Part shown: piece after piece, positions 1 to 7,891 of the stretch
How the letters are laid out: every line of letters starts with the position of its first letter
Numbering within the stretch: the first letter of the stretch is position 1
DNA from: Aurantiacibacter aquimixticola
GTDB lineage: Bacteria > Pseudomonadota > Alphaproteobacteria > Sphingomonadales > Sphingomonadaceae
Direction: 5' to 3'
DNA: 64,000 nt
NCBI RefSeq assembly: GCF_003605475.1
Contig: NZ_RAHX01000001.1
Coordinates: 2,447,057 to 2,511,056 of the forward strand
Translations under genes and position numbers: made by a program
The notes under the pieces: model-generated
Databases searched by the model: none
The model's input: the letters and a program-made list of their open reading frames with translations, nothing else
What the model was told of the DNA's origin: nothing

Positions 1-47
1 GCGAATGTCGGGGTGCAATGCTGCAGCGTCCGCGGCGAACCGGAGGA

Positions 48-509
48 ATGGCTTTGAGCGAGAAACCATCTGTGCGTTTCCAGCGCGCAAATTTCGTCGT
101 GCGCGATCTGGATCGGGCCCTGACTTTCTACGAAGGCGTGCTTGGTTTCGAGGTTACCTATCGCCTGGGTCACCATCCGGACAGCTATTCGATCCCGGTG
201 TTCGACATTCCGGACGGCGCCCGGCTCGGTTTCGCGATCCTTTCTCTGCCCGGACAGCCCCGCGTCATGGCACTGAGCGAGATTTCCGAGATCGTCCTCG
301 AGCCGGTGCCGCATCCCCGGCGTGGAGCTATCGTGCTGGAAACGCAGGATCCGGACGCAGTCACGGCGGCGAGCCGCGAGCTTGGCCTGCATGTCTATGA
401 AGAGGGTGCGCTGACCACACACGACGGACGCGAGGGCCGCGAGATCGGCATCGTCGATTTCGACGACAATCTGGTGGTGATCTACCTGATCCCGGAGGAC
501 GGCAAATGA
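48..509 (+). CDS. VOC (glyoxalase/dioxygenase fold) family protein
   Basis: Small single-domain protein of about 153 residues with the vicinal-oxygen-chelate pattern: an opening beta strand followed by RDLDRALTFYEGVLGFEV, and a C-terminal strand IGIVDFDDNLVVIYLIP. VOC proteins use paired beta-alpha-beta-beta-beta modules to bind a metal and a substrate; the reaction cannot be told from sequence. The start is uncertain: GGAGGA at 42-47 touches the ATG at 48 with no spacer but lies 6 bases before an in-frame TTG at 54, so TTG 54 (LSEKPSV...) may be the true start; an ATG at 18 would add ten poorly conserved-looking residues. The stop overlaps the next gene by ATGA, so it is coupled to the MFS transporter and is probably the tail of an operon entering from the left edge. 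Confidence 0.75.
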   Translation: MALSEKPSVRFQRANFVVRDLDRALTFYEGVLGFEVTYRLGHHPDSYSIPVFDIPDGARLGFAILSLPGQPRVMALSEISEIVLEPVPHPRRGAIVLETQDPDAVTAASRELGLHVYEEGALTTHDGREGREIGIVDFDDNLVVIYLIPEDGK

Positions 510-1876
510 GCGCCGAAGCAGCCGCACCCGGCGAAGCGAAAGGTGTCTCCCATCTGTCCGGTCAGGCAAACCCATATCCATCGGCCGGGGCAGGCTGGGC
601 GCTCGTTGTTCTGCTGACGATGGCGTACATCTTCAGCTTCGTCGATCGCTACATCCTTGGCCTGCTGATCGAGCCTATCAAGGCGGAATTCGATCTCTCG
701 GACAGCGCCATCGGATATCTTCTTTCCGCATTCACGCTCGTATACGGTGTCGTGGGACTATTCATGGGCTGGCTCATCGATCGGGGGCGGCGAACCTGGA
801 TCGTGGCTGTCGGCATGGCGCTCTGGTCTGCCGCGACCGTGGCAACCGGCATGGCAAAGAATTTCGTGCAACTCTTTTCCGCGCGCATGGGTGTGGGCAT
901 TGGCGAGGCGACGCTGAGTCCGGCGACGTTCTCCATGATCGGCGACAGCTTTCCGCCCGAGAAGCGTGGTAAGCCCATCGCTTTTTACTCCAGTGCGCTG
1001 CCAATCGGGGCCGGTCTGGCTTCGCTGCTCTCCGGCGCGGTGATTGCGTGGACGGCCGCCAGCGGCAGCCAGAGCCTGCCGCTGTTCGGCGAACTCGCGC
1101 CATGGCGATTCACCCTGATAGTGGTCGGACTGCCCGGCATTTTCTTTGCGCTGCTTTTTCTTTTTATCCGAGAGCCGGTGCGACGCCCCGCAGTTGCGGC
1201 GCCGCAGGTCATCGGAGGAAGCGGGGCGCTGGACGCGATCCGCTATATCATGGACAATTTCTTGCTTTATTTCGGCTTCGTGATGGTGGTCTGCTGCATG
1301 ACGGCCATCGCGTACAGCCAGGGGTTTCTCGCGCCGGTGTTCGAGCGCAGCTTCGGCTGGAGTCCGCAGACCTACGCGACCGTAAACGGCGTGGCGCTGC
1401 TCGTCATCGGCCCGCTCAACATGCTGCTGATGGGCACGATTTCCGACAGATGGACTGCAAACGGCGTGCCCGATGCCGCACTCAAGCTCATGTATATCGG
1501 CTTCTTCATCATGGTGCCGACCGGCACGATCGCGATGCTGATGCCGAGCGCCGTGAGTGCTTTTTTCGTGCTGTGCATCAACACGATCGGCATCGGTATC
1601 GTCTCAGCCATCGGCGTGACGGCGCTGCTCGTTATCACTCCGGCGCAGGTGCGCGGGCAGATCGTGGCACTGTACTATTTTGCTATCAGCATGTTCGGCT
1701 CCCTCGGTCCAATAGCCGTGGGCGAACTTTCCAGCCGCGTTTTCGGAGAGGACGATCTGCGGTATGCGGTTGCCGCGGTGCCGATCATCTTCGCTGTCCT
1801 CCCGCTGGCGCTCATGCCGCTAGTGCGGCGCCGCTATCTTGCACAGGTCGAAAAACTCGGCATCACCACCGGATGA
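506..1876 (+). CDS. MFS transporter (spinster-like)
   Basis: A 456-residue inner-membrane protein with about twelve hydrophobic segments. The loop between segments 2 and 3 carries the major facilitator motif A (GWLIDRGRRTWIVAVG, about residues 90-105), and segment 1 carries DRYILGLLIEPIKAEF, as in spinster-type MFS proteins. It presumably moves a small organic solute with protons; the substrate is unknown. The N-terminal 30 residues are hydrophilic and low in complexity. It overlaps the VOC gene in front and the YeiH-like gene behind by ATGA in both cases, so the three are translationally coupled. Placement beside the catabolic supercluster makes a substrate or product transporter plausible, but no regulatory box is visible because the promoter lies outside the window. 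Confidence 0.85.
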   Translation: MSAEAAAPGEAKGVSHLSGQANPYPSAGAGWALVVLLTMAYIFSFVDRYILGLLIEPIKAEFDLSDSAIGYLLSAFTLVYGVVGLFMGWLIDRGRRTWIVAVGMALWSAATVATGMAKNFVQLFSARMGVGIGEATLSPATFSMIGDSFPPEKRGKPIAFYSSALPIGAGLASLLSGAVIAWTAASGSQSLPLFGELAPWRFTLIVVGLPGIFFALLFLFIREPVRRPAVAAPQVIGGSGALDAIRYIMDNFLLYFGFVMVVCCMTAIAYSQGFLAPVFERSFGWSPQTYATVNGVALLVIGPLNMLLMGTISDRWTANGVPDAALKLMYIGFFIMVPTGTIAMLMPSAVSAFFVLCINTIGIGIVSAIGVTALLVITPAQVRGQIVALYYFAISMFGSLGPIAVGELSSRVFGEDDLRYAVAAVPIIFAVLPLALMPLVRRRYLAQVEKLGITTG

Positions 1877-2934
1877 GTCGATCCGGTTTCGATTATGCGG
1901 CGGGCGACCTCTTCGGCGAGATATACCTCGCTGAGGAGAAGGAAGCGCCTCGGCGTCTGCCACTGCGCGCGTACATGCCCGGCGTGCTTCTATGCGCCAC
2001 GGCGGCATTGGCGGCGGGCTTCCTGGCGCGAGCCTATGAGTTTCCGCTGATCCTTCTCGGCCTGCTGATCGGTCTGGCGCTTAGCTTCATGGCAGACGAT
2101 GAGCGCACCGGACCGGGATTGGATTTCCTTTCTCGCCATGCGCTCAGGGCAGGTATCGTCCTGCTCGGACTGCAGGTTACGTTTGTGCAGGTGGGAGCGC
2201 TTGGCCTGCCAACCGCCGTCGGATTGCTCACTGTGATGTTCGTGGCCATGCTCGCTGCGGTAATGGCGGCGCGTATCTTTGGCCAGCAGAGCGAAGCGGG
2301 CGTGCTGGCGGGCGGCGCAACGGCAATCTGCGGCGCTTCGGCGGCCTTAGCGCTGTATGGCGTCATCGGCAGGGACCGGCTCGACCAAGCGCGCTTTTCG
2401 GTGACCCTGGTGGGCGTTGCGCTGGCCAGCGCCTTGGCGATCGCTGCCGCGCCAATTCTCGCTACCACCCTGGGTCTCACCGATGCGCAGGCTGGCTTCC
2501 TGATCGGCGCTACGGTCCACGATGCCGGACAGGCAATCGGCGGCGCGTACGGATATTCCGATGCCGCAGGGCAGAGCGGGACCATCGTGAAGCTGGCGCG
2601 CGTCGCATTGCTCGCTCCGGTCGTCGCGCTTGTGGCGCTGTGGTTGGGGCGCCGCGGCGGCGGGGGAACTTCTCGTATTCCGCTCCCCTGGTTCATTCTC
2701 GGCTTTCTCGCGGTGCTCGCGGTAAACAGCGCAGTTGCCATGCCGGACAGGGTCGCGCAGGTTGGTCTCGATCTGTCGAAGGCTTTATTGCTCCTTGCGG
2801 TCACGGCGACGGCAATCCGCTCGCGGCTCGGCCTCCTGCTCGAAACGGGATGGCGCGCGCTAATGCCGATTGCGCTCGCGAGCCTCGCATCGCTGGCCGC
2901 CGGGCTGGCGGTGGCAGTCACGCTCATCACATAA
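1873..2934 (+). CDS. YeiH/UPF0324 family putative sulfate exporter
   Basis: Membrane protein of 353 residues with about ten hydrophobic segments. Family features are visible: SFMADDERTGPGLDFLSRHALRAGIVLLG near residue 70, the GGATAICGASAAL loop and the GATVHDAGQAIGGAYGYS loop, which are hallmarks of the conserved-hypothetical-698/YeiH family. Members are annotated as putative sulfate exporters and some are induced by sulfonate metabolism; direct biochemical proof is limited. The ATG at 1873 overlaps the stop of the MFS gene (ATGA); upstream in-frame codons belong to the transporter sequence read in another frame. It could indicate that sulfite or sulfate is a by-product of the pathway, but this is only a guess. 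Confidence 0.82.
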   Translation: MSRSGFDYAAGDLFGEIYLAEEKEAPRRLPLRAYMPGVLLCATAALAAGFLARAYEFPLILLGLLIGLALSFMADDERTGPGLDFLSRHALRAGIVLLGLQVTFVQVGALGLPTAVGLLTVMFVAMLAAVMAARIFGQQSEAGVLAGGATAICGASAALALYGVIGRDRLDQARFSVTLVGVALASALAIAAAPILATTLGLTDAQAGFLIGATVHDAGQAIGGAYGYSDAAGQSGTIVKLARVALLAPVVALVALWLGRRGGGGTSRIPLPWFILGFLAVLAVNSAVAMPDRVAQVGLDLSKALLLLAVTATAIRSRLGLLLETGWRALMPIALASLASLAAGLAVAVTLIT

Positions 2935-2959
2935 TCAGGAGCATTGAAAGTACCTAGCC

Positions 2960-3193
2960 ATGCTGAAAGCCTTTACCAAGCATCCCGCCACCGTCGGCGA
3001 GACCTATTTTAAGCACCTTGCCCATGCTGGCGGCTTTGGATCGCGCATGGTGCTGGGAGGCCTTGCCTGTATAGTCCATGCGATTTTCCCTTTTCTCTTC
3101 ATCAAGACCGGATCGCGGCTCATCGCCGATCTCCATCGCCGCATGATCGAGCAGCGCACCCGAACCGAGGACGGCTGGAGCTACGTGATCTAG
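2960..3193 (+). CDS. DUF6356 family small protein
   Basis: A 77-residue protein with the pattern typical of a short sphingomonad/alphaproteobacterial family: KHPATVGETYFKHLAHAGGFG at the N-terminus, then one hydrophobic segment (about residues 28-47, GGLACIVHAIFPFLF) and a basic C-terminus. Probably a small membrane-associated protein; no function is known to me. The gene sits 25 bases after the YeiH-like gene. Its stop TAG shares the four bases CTAG (3190-3193) with the stop of the convergent CoA-transferase, so there is no room for an intrinsic terminator between the two operons. Confidence 0.75.
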   Translation: MLKAFTKHPATVGETYFKHLAHAGGFGSRMVLGGLACIVHAIFPFLFIKTGSRLIADLHRRMIEQRTRTEDGWSYVI

Positions 3194-4362
3194 CCCACGG
3201 CACCGCTACCTCGCAGTGCCGCAATTCGCCCGCTGTCGTAGCCAAGCGCGGCCAGCACCTCGGCTGTGTCGCGCCCTGGCTTCGGCAAATGCTGATCGCT
3301 GCCGATCCGCTCGCCGCCCATCTCAAGAGGTATGGCCGGCAGTCGCACCTGCTCTCCGCTATCGAGCGTCACGTCCTCCAGCCCACCCGCCGCAAGTTGC
3401 GGATCGTCGAACAACTCTTCCGGCTTGCCGATGGGGGCGAAGGGCAGGCCGCTTCCGTCCAGTTTTTCGACGACCTCGTCCCGCGTCATTCCCTCGATTA
3501 TTTTCTGGATCACCGGCAGAATACGATCGCGCGCTGCGACGCGGGCGTTGTTTTCTCGAAGGCTTTTATCAGCCCAGAGCTCTTCCAAGCCAAACAGCTT
3601 GCAGAACTTCTCCCACAGCGCATTGGTGACCACGCCGATGAAGATCGGCTCGTCCCGCGTCTGAAAAACATCGTAGATCGCCCAGGCCGAAATGCGCGCG
3701 GGCATGGGCGCCGCGGGCGTGCCGGTGACGGCATATTGCGCCATGTGCTGGCCGACGAGATATGCGGTCGTCTCGAACAGGCTGGCGACGACCTTCTGGC
3801 CCTTGCCGGTGCTGTGGCGCTCCTCCAGCGCGGCGAGGATGCCGATCACGCCGAACATGCCGCCTGTCACGTCTATCACCGATGCGCCCGCGCGGGTCGG
3901 CTTGCCCGGTTCGCCTGTCATGTAGGCAAGACCGCCCATCATCTGCGCCACTTCGTCGAGCGCGGTGCGGTTCTCGTACGGACCGGGCAGAAAGCCCTTT
4001 TCGGAGCAGTAGATGAGGCGTGGATTGGCATCGGCCATCGCTTCATAGCCAAGGCCGAGCCGGTCGAGCGCACCGGGGCGGAAGTTTTCGACCAGCACAT
4101 CGGAATTCGCGATCAAGTCCTTCGCAACCGCCAGCCCGTCCTCCGATTTGAGGTCAATGCAGATCGACCGCTTGCCGCGATTGTACATTGGGAAATAGCC
4201 CGCGCCCGAGCCGCGCAAGGACCGCGTGCGGTCGCCGCCCATAGGTTCCACCCGAACGATCTCGGCGCCCAGCCCTGCGAGGACGTGCCCAACGGCCGGC
4301 CCCATTACCATGTGCGTGAACTCGACAACCTGAAGGCCCGCAAGCGGAGTGGGCGCACTCAT
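3190..4362 (-). CDS. family III CoA-transferase (CaiB/BaiF)
   Basis: A 390-residue cytosolic enzyme of the CaiB/BaiF (family III) CoA-transferases, which move CoA between carboxylic acids through an aspartyl-CoA thioester. Seen: N-terminal GLQVVEFTHMVMGP, LAGLGAEIVRVEP, NRGKRSICIDLKSEDG, ENFRPGALDRLGLGY, and the catalytic-Asp region TALDEVAQMMGGLAY with Asp136. It is the last gene of a minus-strand operon and overlaps the HMG-CoA-lyase-like gene by ATGA. Family members handle succinyl-CoA:citramalate, mesaconate, itaconate, carnitine and other acids. Next to LeuCD-like and HMGL-like genes, activation of a hydroxy-diacid for lyase cleavage is the simplest inference. One of four family III transferases in the window. 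Confidence 0.88.
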   Translation of the reverse strand: MSAPTPLAGLQVVEFTHMVMGPAVGHVLAGLGAEIVRVEPMGGDRTRSLRGSGAGYFPMYNRGKRSICIDLKSEDGLAVAKDLIANSDVLVENFRPGALDRLGLGYEAMADANPRLIYCSEKGFLPGPYENRTALDEVAQMMGGLAYMTGEPGKPTRAGASVIDVTGGMFGVIGILAALEERHSTGKGQKVVASLFETTAYLVGQHMAQYAVTGTPAAPMPARISAWAIYDVFQTRDEPIFIGVVTNALWEKFCKLFGLEELWADKSLRENNARVAARDRILPVIQKIIEGMTRDEVVEKLDGSGLPFAPIGKPEELFDDPQLAAGGLEDVTLDSGEQVRLPAIPLEMGGERIGSDQHLPKPGRDTAEVLAALGYDSGRIAALRGSGAVG

Positions 4363-5279
4363 GCTGCAGTCCTTTCGTTATAATCCAACATCGGCCCGGC
4401 ATCGGGCGTGAAGCCGTAAAGCGGTTCTCCCGGCAGCGCCTCTTCCAGGATGCCGCGCACCTCCAGCAGCTTTTCCAGATCGATGCCGGTGTCGTGGCCC
4501 ATGCTGTTGAGCATGAGCACAAGATCCTCTGTCACGATATTGCCGCTTGCGCCGGGCGCGAACGGGCAGCCACCAAGCCCGCCGAGCGAGGCGTCGAAAG
4601 TGATGATTCCCTCCTCCAGTCCTGCCACCACATTGGCGAGGCCGAGGCCGCGCGTGTTGTGCAGGTGGAGGGTATCGAGCTTGTCGTCGCCCACCGCAGC
4701 TTTCACTCGCCGCACGAGCCGCCGGACTTGTGCCGGATCGGCATAGCCGGTGGTGTCGGACAGGCCGACCTCCATCGCGCCTGCCCCTATGGCTGCTTCG
4801 GCAAGGCGCACCACCTGGTCCTCCGGCACCGCGCCTTCGATCGTGCAGCCGAATGCCGTGGCGAGGCCGACTTCGAAGTGGATGCCGTGATTCCGCGCGA
4901 TTTCAGCGCAGGCGGCGATCTCCTCCAGCATCTGCGCGTGATCCTTGCGCAGGTTTTTCTTCGAATGCGTCTCGCTCATCGAAAAGGGCAGGGAGAAGGC
5001 GTGGACGCCCGCGTCCGCCGCGCGCTGTGCGCCCTTGGCGTTGGGGACGAGGGCTACCACGCGCAGGCCGTCCAAGGTCTTGGCGAAGGCGACCAGGTCG
5101 GCGGTGTCGGCCATCTGCGGCAAAAGCGTGGGCGGAACGAAGCTGCCGACTTCGATCTCACTTACGCCAGCTGCCGCCTCGGCTGCGATCCAGCGCTTCT
5201 TGGCTTCGAGCGGCATCACCCGCTCTATGCTCTGCAAACCGTCGCGCGGGCCGACTTCGGAAACGTGTATTGCCGTCAT
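4359..5279 (-). CDS. HMG-CoA lyase-like (DRE-TIM) enzyme
   Basis: A 306-residue member of the HMG-CoA lyase branch of the DRE-TIM metallolyases, which cleave 3-hydroxy-3-methylglutaryl-CoA or related 3-hydroxyacyl-CoAs. Seen: EVGPRDGLQ at residues 8-16 with Arg12 and metal-ligand Asp13; the HLHNTRGLGLAN strand with metal His; and the signature GGLGGCPFAPGASGN carrying the conserved Cys. ATG 5279 is preferred because AGGAG lies 7 bases in front; an upstream ATG would add about ten residues. It follows the LeuD-like gene after a 67-base gap and overlaps the CoA-transferase gene. No leucine or isovaleryl-CoA catabolic genes accompany it, so a related branched 3-hydroxyacyl-CoA may be the real substrate. 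Confidence 0.87.
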   Translation of the reverse strand: MTAIHVSEVGPRDGLQSIERVMPLEAKKRWIAAEAAAGVSEIEVGSFVPPTLLPQMADTADLVAFAKTLDGLRVVALVPNAKGAQRAADAGVHAFSLPFSMSETHSKKNLRKDHAQMLEEIAACAEIARNHGIHFEVGLATAFGCTIEGAVPEDQVVRLAEAAIGAGAMEVGLSDTTGYADPAQVRRLVRRVKAAVGDDKLDTLHLHNTRGLGLANVVAGLEEGIITFDASLGGLGGCPFAPGASGNIVTEDLVLMLNSMGHDTGIDLEKLLEVRGILEEALPGEPLYGFTPDAGPMLDYNERTAA

Positions 5280-5346
5280 GATACCGCTCCTGGGTGACGA
5301 GGGTGTTTCCATTTCACTTCCGCCATATTCCCGTGGATTATTGATG

Positions 5347-5955
5347 TCATTGCTGCTTCTCGAGATAGACCCACGGCCTGCGCGCGCGGTCCGCAGCGAT
5401 CCAGGCGGCGATATCATCGCGCTGGGTCAGGGTGAGGTCTATGGCGTCGAGACCCTCGGCAAGCATCTGTTTCGCCTCGGCATCGATGGCGAAGGGATGC
5501 GTTTCGCCGTCTCCGGCAACTTCCTGCGCATCGATATCGACCGTTACCTCCTCGCCCGCCAGTGCTTCCAGAACCTCGCGCGGCATGACGACCGGAAGGA
5601 TGCCGTTGCGCACGCAATTGCCGCGAAAGATCGGGGCGAAGCTTTCCGCGATCACGCAGCGAAAGCCCCATTCGGCAAGCGCCCAGACGGCGTGCTCCCG
5701 GCTCGAGCCGCAGCCGAAATTCGCGCCGCCAAGCAGTATCGTCGCATCGCGGTATTCAGGACGGTTGAGGACGAAATCGGGGTTTTCGACTCGCGCATCG
5801 GCATCGCTGTAGCGCCGCGGGGCGAACAGGCCGTCCGCCAGCCCGGTCCGGCCGGTGGAGCGCATTTCGCGACTGGGAATTATCGTGTCTGTGTCGACAT
5901 TGTCGACCAGCAGCGGCGCGGCGCGAGAGTTGAGGGGCTGGGGGAAGGGGCTCAC
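5347..5955 (-). CDS. LeuD-like hydro-lyase small subunit
   Basis: A 202-residue swivelling-domain subunit of the 3-isopropylmalate dehydratase/aconitase family. Seen: VDNVDTDTIIPSREM near the N-terminus, the substrate loop GANFGCGSSREHAVWAL, and SFAPIFRGNCVRNGILPV. It pairs with the LeuC-like subunit encoded upstream; the GTG start at 5955 overlaps the leuC stop (GTGA), giving equimolar coupled translation. Classical LeuCD isomerises isopropylmalate, but no leuA or leuB is nearby and the neighbours are CoA-transferase and lyase genes. Hydration of a substituted maleate or citraconate to a malate, as in dimethylmaleate hydratase of nicotinate fermenters, is the better contextual inference. The symbol leuD is withheld for that reason. 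Confidence 0.87.
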   Translation of the reverse strand: MSPFPQPLNSRAAPLLVDNVDTDTIIPSREMRSTGRTGLADGLFAPRRYSDADARVENPDFVLNRPEYRDATILLGGANFGCGSSREHAVWALAEWGFRCVIAESFAPIFRGNCVRNGILPVVMPREVLEALAGEEVTVDIDAQEVAGDGETHPFAIDAEAKQMLAEGLDAIDLTLTQRDDIAAWIAADRARRPWVYLEKQQ

Positions 5956-7331
5956 GCCGCCTCCAGTTCGCGGACATAGTCGCGCGGATCGGCGATGGCG
6001 CCGGCGATGGCGCTGGCAGCCACCGTTTCGGGCGAGGCGATATGGGTGCGGATGCCGGGGCCCTGCCGCCCCTCGAAATTGCGGTTGGTGCTGCTGATCG
6101 TGCGGCTGCCTTCGGGAAAGCCTTCGCCGCCCGCATAAAAGCACAGCGAACAACCCGACATTCGCCATTCGAAGCCCGCCTCTGTGAAGATGCGGTCAAG
6201 GCCCTCTTCCTCAGCCTGCCGCTTCACCGCCATCGAGCCGGGCACCACCATGGCAACCTTGATCGAGGGTGCGACGCGGCGGCCCCGCAGGATCGCAGCG
6301 GCGCGGCGCAGATCGGAAATGCGGCTGTTGGTACAGCTGCCGATAAAGGCGACATCGACAGGCGTTCCGGCGAGTGTCTGCCCCGCGTCCAACCCGATAT
6401 AGTCGTGCACCTTGTCTGTGCCGTGCGGCACTTCGCCGGTGACGGGGATCGCCTCCTCGGGAGAAGTTCCCCAGCTGACCATCGGCGCGATGTGCGCGGC
6501 ATCGATCGCGATTTCGCTGTCGAATTTCGCGCCCTCTTCCGAGCGAAGGCTTCCCCAATAGGAATCATCGAAGGCATCGGGTGCGAAGCGACGCCCGGCG
6601 AGGTATTCGAAAGTCTTCGCGTCGGGCGCGACGAAGCCGCTCATCGCGCCGAATTCGGTTGCCATGTTGCACAGTGTCATGCGCCCTTCCATGTCGAGCG
6701 CGCGAACGGCTTCGCCCGCGAATTCCACTGCATGGCCCGCGCCGCCGCCCGCGCCATGGCGGGCGATCAGGTGGAGCACCATGTCTTTCGGTGTGACGCC
6801 GGATGCCAGCGCGCCGCCATATGTCACGCGCATCGTCTTAGGCTTTTCCAGCCGTAGCGTGCCGGTCGCCATCGCATGCTCGGCTTCGGACGAACCGATG
6901 CCCCAGGCGAGCGCGCCGAACGCGCCTTGCGTGCAGGTGTGGCTGTCTGGCGCCACCAGAGTAAGACCGGGCAGCACCACGCCGAGCTCGGGCGAAATGA
7001 CGTGGACGATGCCCTGATCCCGGTCGTTGACATCGAACAGCGTAATGCCCGCCGCCTTCGCCGCCGCGCGGGTTTCGGTAATGAACCCTTCACCGCCCTT
7101 CATCAGCGTGCCGTCTCCGCGGCCGGGCCGTGTATCGACGATGTGGTCCATCACCGCGAAAACCCGCGCCGGATCGAGCACGTCGCGGCCCATCTTCGCC
7201 ATGCGGCCGAGAGCTGCTGCTCCAGTGCGCTCGTGCAGAAAGACGCGGTCGATCGCGATCAGGCAGGCTCCCGCCGCCGTGTCGGCCACGTGGTGAGCAT
7301 CCCAGATCTTGTCGAACAGCGTTTTTTGCAT
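5952..7331 (-). CDS. LeuC-like [4Fe-4S] hydro-lyase large subunit
   Basis: A 459-residue large subunit of the LeuC/homoaconitase/dimethylmaleate-hydratase group. Cluster-ligand motifs are present: GSCTNSR for the first Cys and SGCSLCFYAGG for the other two; SDSHTCTQGAFGALAWGIGSSE and NRNFEGRQGPGIRTH are further family blocks. The length is close to LeuC. The third-Cys context (CFYAGGE) departs from the common leucine-pathway CLAMN, which supports a changed substrate, although I cannot prove it. It lies 9 bases after the DUF gene and is coupled to the LeuD-like subunit. Predicted role: stereospecific addition of water to an unsaturated diacid in the cytosol. Confidence 0.88.
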   Translation of the reverse strand: MQKTLFDKIWDAHHVADTAAGACLIAIDRVFLHERTGAAALGRMAKMGRDVLDPARVFAVMDHIVDTRPGRGDGTLMKGGEGFITETRAAAKAAGITLFDVNDRDQGIVHVISPELGVVLPGLTLVAPDSHTCTQGAFGALAWGIGSSEAEHAMATGTLRLEKPKTMRVTYGGALASGVTPKDMVLHLIARHGAGGGAGHAVEFAGEAVRALDMEGRMTLCNMATEFGAMSGFVAPDAKTFEYLAGRRFAPDAFDDSYWGSLRSEEGAKFDSEIAIDAAHIAPMVSWGTSPEEAIPVTGEVPHGTDKVHDYIGLDAGQTLAGTPVDVAFIGSCTNSRISDLRRAAAILRGRRVAPSIKVAMVVPGSMAVKRQAEEEGLDRIFTEAGFEWRMSGCSLCFYAGGEGFPEGSRTISSTNRNFEGRQGPGIRTHIASPETVAASAIAGAIADPRDYVRELEAA

Positions 7332-7340
7332 GGCGCGTGA

Positions 7341-7889
7341 TCAGCCTCCGAAGCCCGGGCCGCCGCCGAATTCGACCCGCTCGCCCTGCTGCTCCGCGCG
7401 GGCCATCTCCTCGTCCATCGCCTTCCAGTCGCGGGTGACGAGATGCTCCTGAATCGCGGTGCGCGTTTCCAGCATGCCGTCGCGGATCCAGTGCCAGGTG
7501 CGGCAGCGGTTCTGCCCGTCATCGGAAATCTGGATCTGCTCGTAGAGGTAGAGCGACGGATCGCCCGTCCGCTGCCAATACAGCATGACGGTACGGCTGT
7601 ATTCGTCGAGCGGGACTTCCGCCGCCCACCCCTGGATCAGGTCGTTGTCCCACCACACGCGGCCATCCTTATAAGTGGCGGGAAAATCGCGGATTTCTGT
7701 CTTGCCGTCGGGCCAGCGGTAATGATTCGTCTGGTGGTAGGGCGTCTCATCGTCATCCAGCATACGGCAGAGCAGGCGGCTGGCATGTTCGTCCACCTTT
7801 TCGTTCCTAGCGTTGAAATAGGAATAGGTGCCGTCCCACACACCTTCGTGGCGGGCGAGCAACGGCATTTCCTTTCTGAGATCGACCAT
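7341..7889 (-). CDS. unknown protein, DUF3598/lipocalin-like
   Basis: A 182-residue soluble protein without signal peptide or membrane segment. It has many evenly spaced aromatic residues (GVWDGTYSYF, NHYRWPDGKTEIRDFPATY, RTWHWIRDGML), as expected of an antiparallel beta-barrel of the DUF3598/lipocalin-like kind; that assignment is by feel. The protein encoded at 13200-13667 shares the WDG(T/W)Y, (Q)(H/T)N..W.(D)G and RTW.W.RDG motifs and is clearly its paralogue. The last 20 residues (EFGGGPGFGG) are glycine-rich. Only 2 bases separate it from the upstream hydrolase gene and 9 from leuC, so it is an integral member of the operon. A ligand-binding or accessory role is possible; no catalytic residues are recognised. 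Confidence 0.7.
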   Translation of the reverse strand: MVDLRKEMPLLARHEGVWDGTYSYFNARNEKVDEHASRLLCRMLDDDETPYHQTNHYRWPDGKTEIRDFPATYKDGRVWWDNDLIQGWAAEVPLDEYSRTVMLYWQRTGDPSLYLYEQIQISDDGQNRCRTWHWIRDGMLETRTAIQEHLVTRDWKAMDEEMARAEQQGERVEFGGGPGFGG

Positions 7890-7891
7890 GT

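Noticed and set aside
5347..7331. Annotating the hydro-lyase subunits as leucine-biosynthesis LeuCD
   Set aside because: No other leucine gene is nearby, and the operon partners are CoA-transferase, lyase and hydrolase genes controlled with the catabolic regulon. The family call is kept without the symbols.
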